Origin: Paraburkholderia tuberum STM678 | GTDB lineage: Bacteria > Pseudomonadota > Gammaproteobacteria > Burkholderiales > Burkholderiaceae | Length of the DNA stretch: 64,000 nucleotides | Direction of reading: 5' to 3' | Assembly (NCBI RefSeq): GCF_902833905.1 | Contig: NZ_CADFGP010000016.1 | Span: forward strand, 1-64,000 | Shown here: piece after piece, positions 43,666 through 50,392 of the stretch | How positions within the stretch are numbered: position 1 is the first letter of the stretch | How the letters are laid out: every line of letters starts with the position of its first letter | Made by a program: the position numbers and the translations under genes | Notes under the pieces: generated by a model | Seen by the model: the letters and a program-made list of their open reading frames with translations, nothing else | Told to the model about the DNA's origin: nothing | Database searches by the model: none

Positions 43666-44205
43666 TTAGATTGACGCGAGCGGCGAGACTTCGAACACGC
43701 AGTGCTCGTGTCCCTCCGCCGCGCAGCGCGCTTCTTTCGACTGCGACGGCGGGCCCTTGCGCGCGCCGTCGGGCGCGGTATCGTTGACCCAGTCCATCGC
43801 GCCCGCGAACCAGCCGGCGAACATGTAGCAAAGCTTGCCGGTCTTGCCCGGTTGCGCGAGCACGAACGACGAGTGCCGCAATTCGATCCGCGCATGCGAG
43901 CTGGCCGGATCGGCTTCGATGATCCTGAAGATGCCCCAGCCGCGCTGCGACAGACGGTTCAGGTAATGCTCGAATACCGCCATGCCGGCAAGACCATGTT
44001 GCTTCGCTTCCTTCTCGCACCAGAAATAGGCGGACTTGTGACCGGCCTTGTAGAGAATCCCGGCGTACGTATCTCGGCCGAGCGCTTCCTCGACGGCGAC
44101 GTGGTTGTTGGTGAAGAAGTGGCGCGGCACGTACAGCATCGGCAGCGCGTCGGTGGTCCAGACGCCGGTGTCGGGATCGACGTCGATAGGCAGTTGCGGT
44201 TGCAT
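43666..44205 (-). CDS. DUF5943 protein of the dimethylglycine operon
   Basis: This 179-residue protein of unknown function has a conserved place between the dipeptidase-like gene and dgcA in betaine-degrading proteobacteria. The sequence is a mixed alpha/beta domain with AGWFAGAMDWVNDTAPDG and a C-terminal GHEHCVFEVSPL segment that resembles the 4-vinyl-reductase/heme-NO-binding-like V4R fold ends, but I cannot confirm that. GGAG precedes the ATG at 44205. No membrane segment. Confidence 0.75.
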   Translation of the reverse strand: MQPQLPIDVDPDTGVWTTDALPMLYVPRHFFTNNHVAVEEALGRDTYAGILYKAGHKSAYFWCEKEAKQHGLAGMAVFEHYLNRLSQRGWGIFRIIEADPASSHARIELRHSSFVLAQPGKTGKLCYMFAGWFAGAMDWVNDTAPDGARKGPPSQSKEARCAAEGHEHCVFEVSPLASI

Positions 44206-44248
44206 GGGAAGGCTCCGTTTTTATCCGCTATAAAAGAAGGGGTAAAGC

Positions 44249-45220
44249 TCACACCGTCCAGACTTCGCCGAACACCCGTACCCAGTTTTCGCCCATGATC
44301 TTGCGGATGCGCGTCTCGCTCCAGCCGGCGCGTTCCATCGCGGCGGTCAGGTTCGGAAACTCGCCGATCGTGCGAATGCCTTCGGGATTCACGACCTTGC
44401 CGAAGTTCGTCAACTGTCGATAACGGCCCTTGTCGTGCGTGATCCAGTCGAAAAACTCGGTGCTGTAGCCCTGCGTGAAATCCGTGCCGATCCCCACCTG
44501 GTCCTCGCCGATCAGGTTCACCACGTACTCGATCGCCTCGATATAGTCCTCGACGGTCGCATCCGGTCCGCGCTTCAGGAACGGCGCGAACATCGTCACG
44601 CCGACGAAGCCGCCCGCGTCCGCGATCTCCTTCAGCTGCTCGTCGGTCTTGTTGCGCGGATGCTCCTTGAGCCCGGACGGGCAGCAATGCGAATAGCACA
44701 CCGGCTTCTTCGACGCCGCGATCGCCTCCGACGACGTCTTGCCGCCCACATGCGACAGATCGACCATGATGCCGACGCGGTTCATCTCCTGAATCACTTC
44801 GCGCCCGTAGCCGGACAGACCGCCGTCGCGTTCGTAGCAGCCGGTGCCGACCAGGTTCTGCGTGTTGTAGCAAAGCTGCACCACGTTGACGCCGAGATCC
44901 TTGAACGCTTCGATATAGCCGAGGTTGTCCTCGAACGCATGCGCGTTCTGGAAGCCGAAGATGATGCCGGTCTTGTTCTCTTTCTTGGCGCGGAAGATGT
45001 CGTCGGTGGTGCGCACCAGCGTGAGGATCTCGCTGTATTGGCGGATTTGCTGCTTCATTTCGGCGATGTTGTCGACGGTCTTCTGAAAACTCTCCCAGAC
45101 CGACACCGTGCAGTTCACCGCGGTCACGCCGCCCTTGCGCATGTCCTCGAACACCGAGCGCTCGAACTTCGAAATGTTCAGCCCGTCGATGATGATGCTG
45201 TTCTCGTGCAGTTGACTCAT
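44249..45220 (-). CDS. Renal-dipeptidase-like protein of the dimethylglycine operon
   Basis: The 323-residue protein has the membrane-dipeptidase (M19) fold: DLSHVG, YSHCCPSGLKEHPRNKTDEQ and GIGTDFTQG are its metal or substrate segments. However, the usual N-terminal zinc ligands (H-x-D in IDGHNDLP-like text) read IDGLNIS, and the bridging glutamate position reads Gln in GFQNAHAF. It is therefore unlikely to be an ordinary binuclear zinc dipeptidase. The place beside DUF5943 and dgcA is conserved in Pseudomonas. I start it at 45220 because GGAGC lies before that ATG; the GTG 12 bases upstream is less likely. Confidence 0.82.
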   Translation of the reverse strand: MSQLHENSIIIDGLNISKFERSVFEDMRKGGVTAVNCTVSVWESFQKTVDNIAEMKQQIRQYSEILTLVRTTDDIFRAKKENKTGIIFGFQNAHAFEDNLGYIEAFKDLGVNVVQLCYNTQNLVGTGCYERDGGLSGYGREVIQEMNRVGIMVDLSHVGGKTSSEAIAASKKPVCYSHCCPSGLKEHPRNKTDEQLKEIADAGGFVGVTMFAPFLKRGPDATVEDYIEAIEYVVNLIGEDQVGIGTDFTQGYSTEFFDWITHDKGRYRQLTNFGKVVNPEGIRTIGEFPNLTAAMERAGWSETRIRKIMGENWVRVFGEVWTV

Positions 45221-45238
45221 CGTTTGCTCCACGCGTAC

Positions 45239-46513
45239 TCAGTAAATGGGAAAGCGCTCGCACAGCGCGAAAATCTCGCGGCGCACGCGTTGTTCGGTTG
45301 CGGCATCGCCTTCGGGCGACACGCGCAGCGCATCGAGCACCTCGACGATCAGACGCCCGACCTCGCGAAACTCGCTGACGCCGAAGCCGCGTGTCGTGGC
45401 CGCCGGTGTGCCGAGGCGGATGCCGGAGGTGATGGTCGGCTTCTCCGTATCGAACGGAATGCCGTTCTTGTTGCAGGTGATGCCCGCGCGCTCCAGCGCC
45501 TGTTCGACCTGATTGCCCTTGAGCCCCTTCGGCCGCAGATCGACCAGCAGCAGATGGTTGTCGGTGCCGCCCGTCACCAGATCGACGCCGCCCGATGTGA
45601 GCACCTCGCCCAATGCCCGCGCGTTCGCGAGCACGCTGTCGATATAGGTTTTGAAGCCCGGCTGCAGCGCCTCGCCCAATGCGACCGCCTTGCCGGCGAT
45701 CACGTGCATCAGCGGGCCGCCCTGCAAGCCGGGGAACACGGCAGAGTTGATCTTCTTTGCGATCTCCTCGTCGTTGGTCAGCACGAATCCGCCGCGCGGA
45801 CCGCGCAAGGTCTTGTGGGTGGTCGACGTGACCACGTGCGCATGCGGAACCGGATTGTCATGGCGGCCGGCCGCGATCACGCCGGCGATATGCGCCATGT
45901 CCACCATCAGCTTCGCACCGGCGCCATCGGCAATCGCACGCAGCCGCGCGAAGTCGAGCGCGCGCGGATAGGCGGAGAAGCCGGCGATCAGCAGCGTCGG
46001 CTTGTGCTGTTGCGCCAGTTCCTCGATCTGCTCGTAGTCGATCAGCATCGTGTCGCGCCGCACGCCGTACTGCACCGCGTTGAACCACTTGCCCGACATC
46101 GCGGGTTTCGCGCCGTGCGTCAGATGCCCGCCCGCGTCGAGCGACATGCCGAGCACCGTATCGCCCGGCCTGGTGAGCGCGAGCATCACCGCGCCGTTGG
46201 CCTGCGCGCCGGAATGGGGCTGCACGTTGGCAAACTTCGCGTCGAACAGCTGCTTGATACGATCGAGCGCCAGCGTCTCGATCGCGTCGACGTATTCGCA
46301 ACCGCCGTAGTAACGCTTGCCCGGATGCCCTTCCGCGTACTTGTTGGTCAGCACCGAGCCCTGCGCGTCGAGCACCGCGCGCGACACGATGTTTTCCGAC
46401 GCGATCAGCTCGACTTGCGACTGCTGACGCTCGAGCTCTTTCAGAATGGCGCCGCGCACGGCCGGGTCGCGCGCCGCTAGCGAGTCGTCGAAGAAGGGAT
46501 TCGGGTTCGACAT
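45239..46513 (-). CDS. glyA: Serine hydroxymethyltransferase
   Basis: PLP enzyme that joins glycine and 5,10-methylene-THF to serine, or the reverse. The 424-residue protein has the cofactor-lysine segment TSTTHKTLRGPRGG, the N-terminal ELIASENIVS and HSGAQANGAV. It is the first gene of the operon leading to dgcA. In betaine degradation it uses the glycine made by sarcosine oxidase and the methyl groups released as methylene-THF, giving serine for SdaA. It is probably a pathway-specific second copy; the housekeeping copy would be elsewhere. Confidence 0.94.
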   Translation of the reverse strand: MSNPNPFFDDSLAARDPAVRGAILKELERQQSQVELIASENIVSRAVLDAQGSVLTNKYAEGHPGKRYYGGCEYVDAIETLALDRIKQLFDAKFANVQPHSGAQANGAVMLALTRPGDTVLGMSLDAGGHLTHGAKPAMSGKWFNAVQYGVRRDTMLIDYEQIEELAQQHKPTLLIAGFSAYPRALDFARLRAIADGAGAKLMVDMAHIAGVIAAGRHDNPVPHAHVVTSTTHKTLRGPRGGFVLTNDEEIAKKINSAVFPGLQGGPLMHVIAGKAVALGEALQPGFKTYIDSVLANARALGEVLTSGGVDLVTGGTDNHLLLVDLRPKGLKGNQVEQALERAGITCNKNGIPFDTEKPTITSGIRLGTPAATTRGFGVSEFREVGRLIVEVLDALRVSPEGDAATEQRVRREIFALCERFPIY

Positions 46514-46930
46514 GGAAGGTCCGTGAGATCGTTGACGGGAAGGCCGCTACGGGTTGCCAGCGGGATCGCGCTACCGCTTTGCCTTGGGTCTATTCTTGAC
46601 GGTCGCCCGGCGCGTCTATTTACGAATTCAGACGCGTTCTTTGCCTTTTCCGCCATGCGCAACCTGTTTCGACAAGTCGGCGCGATCCGCGCGCTCAGCG
46701 CTGCACTACAACGCAGTATTCCTGCGCCGATCGGGTGCGCTGCAAGGGCGTCGCCGCGCTGTTCCGGTGCCGCGCGGATGGTTTCATCAGTCGATTGCTT
46801 AGCTATTCCAGGCTTTGTGCGCAGTATCCAAGGGTTTAGCCTGATGGCACGGTAGTTGCCCTGATACTCAGAATTCAGATAGTCGCCTCCCCACGGCGAC
46901 GCGACATTTACATCAGGAATCACCGTTCCC
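46514..46930. other. Divergent promoter region of glyA and gbdR
   Basis: 417 bases without a gene. Candidate regulator half-sites TTTCGACA (46667-46674) and ACGCGACA (46899-46906) resemble the repeats found upstream of choX, choV and sdaA, but neither has a partner at 21 bp. An inverted repeat GTCGCC...GGCGAC lies at 46882-46900. I could not place a -35/-10 pair with confidence. Confidence 0.4.
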
Positions 46931-47926
46931 ATGTCCACCGATCGCACGGCATCGTTGTCGCATTTCGCATTCATGCCGGTCCCCAACTTCACGATGATCG
47001 CCTTCTCGAACGCGATCGAAGTGCTACGCATGGCGAACTATCTGACGGGCCAGACGCTTTACCGCTGGTCGATCGTGAGTCCCGCCGGCGGGCCGGTCAT
47101 GGCGAGCAACGGGCTATCCGTCGATACGGGGCCGGTCGAATGCGTCGGGCAACCCGATATCGTGTTCGTGGTCGGCGGCATCGACGTGCAGCGCTCCACC
47201 ACCGCCGAGCATCTGTCCGCGCTGCGCCGTTTCGCGCGCATGGGCTGCGTGCTGGGCAGTCTTTGCACGGGCACCTATGCGCTCGCGCGCGGCGGCCTAC
47301 TGGCCGGTTATGCGTGTGCGATTCATTGGGAAAACATGTCGGCGCTGAAGGAAGAGTTTCCCGATACGCGCTTTCTGAAAGAGCTGTTCGTGATCGATCG
47401 CGATCGCGTGACCTGTACCGGCGGCGTCGCGCCGCTCGACATGATGCTGAACCTGATCGCGCCGCGTGTTGGCACCGCTCGGGTCACGCAGATCGCCGAG
47501 CAGTTCATCGTCGAACACGTGCGCGACACCAGCGCGCAGCAGAAGATGCCGCTCGTCGCGCGGCTCGGCTCGGCCAACAAGTCGCTGTTCGAAGTGATCT
47601 CGCTGATGGAGAACAACATCGAGGAGCCGCTGTCGCGCGAAGAACTGGCGCGCCTCGCCGGCATGTCGCAACGGCAGTTGCAACGGCTGTTCCGCGAACA
47701 TCTGGGCATGACGCCGACGCACTACTATCTGACACTGCGCCTGCGGCGCGCGCGCGAGCTGCTGTTGCAGACCGACATGTCGATCATGCACATCACGATG
47801 GCCTGCGGCTTCCAGTCGGCCTGCCACTTCTCGAAGAGCTATCGCGATGCGTTCGGCACCGCGCCGACGCGCGAGCGTCGCAAGCAGGTGCCTTCGCTAT
47901 CCGGTGCGCCAGTGATGGCGGCTTGA
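46931..47926 (+). CDS. gbdR: GbdR, activator of glycine betaine/dimethylglycine catabolism
   Basis: The 331-residue protein belongs to the GlxA/AraC group: an N-terminal DJ-1/PfpI-like ligand domain (PVPNFTMIAFSNAIEVLRMA; GSLCTGTYALARGGLL) and a C-terminal pair of AraC helix-turn-helix motifs (EELARLAGMSQRQLQRLFRE; FQSACHFSKSYRDAFGTAP). GbdR senses glycine betaine or dimethylglycine and activates gbc, dgc and sox genes. Divergence from glyA-dgc fits that role exactly. Two relatives are encoded 9-11 kb away; the one at 57851 is particularly similar in its DNA-binding half. Confidence 0.88.
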   Translation: MSTDRTASLSHFAFMPVPNFTMIAFSNAIEVLRMANYLTGQTLYRWSIVSPAGGPVMASNGLSVDTGPVECVGQPDIVFVVGGIDVQRSTTAEHLSALRRFARMGCVLGSLCTGTYALARGGLLAGYACAIHWENMSALKEEFPDTRFLKELFVIDRDRVTCTGGVAPLDMMLNLIAPRVGTARVTQIAEQFIVEHVRDTSAQQKMPLVARLGSANKSLFEVISLMENNIEEPLSREELARLAGMSQRQLQRLFREHLGMTPTHYYLTLRLRRARELLLQTDMSIMHITMACGFQSACHFSKSYRDAFGTAPTRERRKQVPSLSGAPVMAA

Positions 47927-47939
47927 TCAATGAACAGAA

Positions 47940-47973
47940 GCGCCGCGTGCCCGGCAGGCCACGCAGCGCTTTA
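47940..47973 (+). terminator. Stem-loop after gbdR, probable weak terminator
   Basis: GCGC and GCGTG (47940-47949, one mismatch between them) pair with CACGC and GCGC (47960-47969) around a 10-base loop and are followed by TTTAG. The short T-run makes it a weak candidate. Confidence 0.35.
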
Positions 47974-47987
47974 GCGGCCAACCAAAC

Positions 47988-48053
47988 TCAAGCCGCCTTC
48001 AACAACCCGCGCGGGTCGATCACAAACTTCTTCGGCGCGCCGCCGTCGACGTC
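47988..48053 (-). pseudogene. fdhA: C-terminal remnant of a formaldehyde-dehydrogenase-like gene
   Basis: Read on the minus strand, the last 21 codons before a TGA at 47990-47988 give DVDGGAPKKFVIDPRGLLKA plus one Ala, which matches my memory of the C-terminus of glutathione-independent formaldehyde dehydrogenase (zinc alcohol dehydrogenase family; GVPKKFVIDPHG-type ending). The rest of the roughly 400-residue protein is missing: upstream lies the ampC promoter region. Such a dehydrogenase belongs in betaine clusters because three demethylations release formaldehyde. Confidence 0.6.
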
Positions 48054-48246
48054 TCCATGTTCGTGAGCGGCACGCCGCACATGCTGCGCGGCGCACCGTT
48101 TCACCAGCGTAGCGGCCTACAACTTTTTCTTTACCCCCGCGCAACATATCCTCGTTTGCCAGCGGTTCGCAAAAGCCCGATAGTGCTGCCTCAGCCGAAT
48201 CGCCGATCCACCGATTCACACTCCCCCGACCGAGGACCCGTTTGCC

Positions 48247-49428
48247 ATGAAGACCCGAACGCTCAAACTGATAACAACCGCCACGTTCGCGCTGTTCACG
48301 CTCTGCGCGATCTCGCCCGTCGGCCACGCGGCCGAGCCCACCGCCGCGCAACTCCAACCCACCATCGATGCCGCGATCAGGCCGCTGATGGCGAAGTACC
48401 ATATCGCCGGCATGGCGATCGGCGTGATCGACGACGGCAAGCCCTACGTCTACAACTACGGCGTCGCATCGACGCAAACCGGCAAGCCGGTCACACGCGA
48501 TACGCTGTTCGAACTCGGCTCGGTCAGCAAGACCTTCACGGCGACGCTCGCGTCGTATGCGCAGCTCGACGGCAAGCTGTCGTTGTCGGATGGCACGGAG
48601 CGCTATCTGCCGACGCTGCGCGGCCGCCCGTTCGGCAAAGTCAGCCTGCTGAACCTCGGCACGCACACGCCTGGCGGTCTGCCGCTCCAGGTGCCGGGCG
48701 ACATCCATAACGACGCGCAATTGCTGCGGTACTTCCACGACTGGGAGCCCGCTCATGCGCCCGGCACGTTCCGCACCTACTCGAATCCCGGCATCGGCAC
48801 GCTCGGCCTGATCACCGCGAAGACCATGGGACAGGATTTCACCGTGCTGATGCAGCAACGCGTGTTTCCGGCGCTCGGTATGAAGAGCACCTATATCGAC
48901 GTGCCCGCGGCGAAAATGCCGGACTACGCGCAGGGCTATGCGAAAGACGGTGCGCCGATCCGCCTGACGGGCGGCGTGATTTCCGCCGAAGCGTACGGGG
49001 TGAAGTCGACCGCCGCGGATATGCTGCGTTACGTGCAGGCCAACATGAACCTGATTCCGCTCGACAGTCAGTGGCAGCGCGCGATCACGGACACGCATAC
49101 CGGCTACTTCCAGGCCGGGGTGCTGACTCAGGATCTGATCTGGGAGCAGTACCCGTATCCGGTCGCGTTGCCGACCTTGCTGGCCGGCAATTCGCCGGAG
49201 ATGGTCCTCAACGGCACGCCGTCGACCGCAATCAAACCGCCGCTGCCGCCGCAGCAGAACGTCTGGATCAACAAGACCGGATCGACCAACGGCTTCGGCG
49301 CGTATGTCGCGTTCGTGCCGCAAAAGCGCATCGGTATCGTGATGCTCGCCAACCGCAATTTCCCGAACGAAGCGCGCGTGAGCGCCGCGCATCAGATCCT
49401 CACGGCGCTGGATGGCGGCAAGCCCTGA
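48247..49428 (+). CDS. ampC: Class C (AmpC-type) beta-lactamase
   Basis: The 393-residue protein has a Sec signal (cleavage near GHAAEP, residue 29) and all class C motifs: the nucleophile motif Ser92-Val-Ser-Lys95 (LGSVSKTFT), Tyr178-Ser-Asn180 (FRTYSNPGIG) and Lys343-Thr-Gly345 (NKTGSTNGFG). It should hydrolyse cephalosporins and penicillins in the periplasm. No ampR gene is adjacent, so it is either constitutive or controlled from a distance. It sits between gbdR and the sarcosine oxidase genes and is unrelated to betaine metabolism. Confidence 0.93.
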   Translation: MKTRTLKLITTATFALFTLCAISPVGHAAEPTAAQLQPTIDAAIRPLMAKYHIAGMAIGVIDDGKPYVYNYGVASTQTGKPVTRDTLFELGSVSKTFTATLASYAQLDGKLSLSDGTERYLPTLRGRPFGKVSLLNLGTHTPGGLPLQVPGDIHNDAQLLRYFHDWEPAHAPGTFRTYSNPGIGTLGLITAKTMGQDFTVLMQQRVFPALGMKSTYIDVPAAKMPDYAQGYAKDGAPIRLTGGVISAEAYGVKSTAADMLRYVQANMNLIPLDSQWQRAITDTHTGYFQAGVLTQDLIWEQYPYPVALPTLLAGNSPEMVLNGTPSTAIKPPLPPQQNVWINKTGSTNGFGAYVAFVPQKRIGIVMLANRNFPNEARVSAAHQILTALDGGKP

Positions 49429-49440
49429 TACGGCGTGGAC

Positions 49441-49704
49441 TTACGGGCGCAGCCGCGCACGCGCTGTGCTGGCGATCCGCGCGAGCGCATCCGCGCTCAG
49501 ACGGGCCGCGATTTTCTCGACGTACGCATGATGCCGCGCTTCGAGCGGCGCACCGAGCTCCCGCGCGAGCAGATAGCGGATCAGCGCAATGCGCCGATGA
49601 CGCAGCGCGATACTTTGATCGAGCAGCGCGAGCGCGGCGCCGGCATCGCGCTCATCGCACGCGCGTGCCGTGAGAAGCGAGGTGGCCGCGCGTGCCGACG
49701 TCAT
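49441..49704 (-). CDS. Hypothetical 87-residue protein downstream of soxG
   Basis: The short, Ala/Arg/Leu-rich helical frame (LIRYLLARELGAPLEARHHA) follows soxG on the same strand after 31 bases. There is no clear ribosome-binding site, no motif and no family that I recognise. It may be a real last gene of the sox operon, or chance coding in GC-rich DNA between two convergent genes. Confidence 0.35.
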   Translation of the reverse strand: MTSARAATSLLTARACDERDAGAALALLDQSIALRHRRIALIRYLLARELGAPLEARHHAYVEKIAARLSADALARIASTARARLRP

Positions 49705-49735
49705 GGCGAAATCGGCAAAGCGAAGCGCGCGTCGC

Positions 49736-50392
49736 TCAGCACATCAACGGCTCGGCGGCGTCGAGCATGATCCTGACGAAGTAATCCGCGAAACTGCGAC
49801 GCACGACGATGTCGAAACTGTCGGCGCCCGTGGGCAGCAACGTAATCGACGCCTTGAAATAGTGGCTCTGCGCGCACTGCCCCACCCCGAAAAGTTTGGG
49901 ATGCAGATCGAGTGGACAGCCGCGCGCGAGCACGTCGCGCGTGCGCGTGCCGGTGATTTCGAGCACCGTATAGCCGCTGCCCACATCGACCGCCGATGCG
50001 AACACGCCCGCGAACGCCGCGCCGAGCTTCGCCTGCAACGGCGCCGTGCGCGTCGCATCGTGCGCGGTTTCCGAACGCACGAGCCATTCGTCCGGGCCGA
50101 GCCAGACCATGTCGTAGCCGTTGCCGCGCGCGACGGTGTTCGGCTTCTCCGGCGGCTTGCAGCCGATCACCTGTTCCACCGCGCGAATGAACGCCGAGTC
50201 GCGCGTATCGCCGCGCACGTTCACGAGTTCGAGAAATGGCCGCTCGCCGAGCCGGAACGCGGCAGTCGCGTTGGCCTGATGCTGTTTCAGCAGCCCATCC
50301 ACACCGACCAGCGGCGACTCCTGCCACGCGCCGTTTTGCCGCCCGAGCGTGCGGTCCACGATGGACACCGTCCCGCCTGTTTCATTCCACAT
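49736..50392 (-). CDS. soxG: Sarcosine oxidase, gamma subunit
   Basis: The 218-residue protein matches SoxG: ERPFLELVNVRGDTRDSAFI near the N-terminus and LGPDEWLVRS followed by DVGSGYTVLEITG in the middle, a GcvT-like fold. It is the smallest-but-one subunit of the heterotetrameric sarcosine oxidase, needed for assembly. It overlaps the soxA stop by 11 bases. Confidence 0.9.
   Translation of the reverse strand: MWNETGGTVSIVDRTLGRQNGAWQESPLVGVDGLLKQHQANATAAFRLGERPFLELVNVRGDTRDSAFIRAVEQVIGCKPPEKPNTVARGNGYDMVWLGPDEWLVRSETAHDATRTAPLQAKLGAAFAGVFASAVDVGSGYTVLEITGTRTRDVLARGCPLDLHPKLFGVGQCAQSHYFKASITLLPTGADSFDIVVRRSFADYFVRIMLDAAEPLMC

Noticed and set aside
46667..46906. CGACA-type half-sites between glyA and gbdR as a further direct-repeat operator
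   Set aside because: Neither TTTCGACA at 46667 nor ACGCGACA at 46899 has a partner at 21 bp, so I do not count this region with choX, choV and sdaA.
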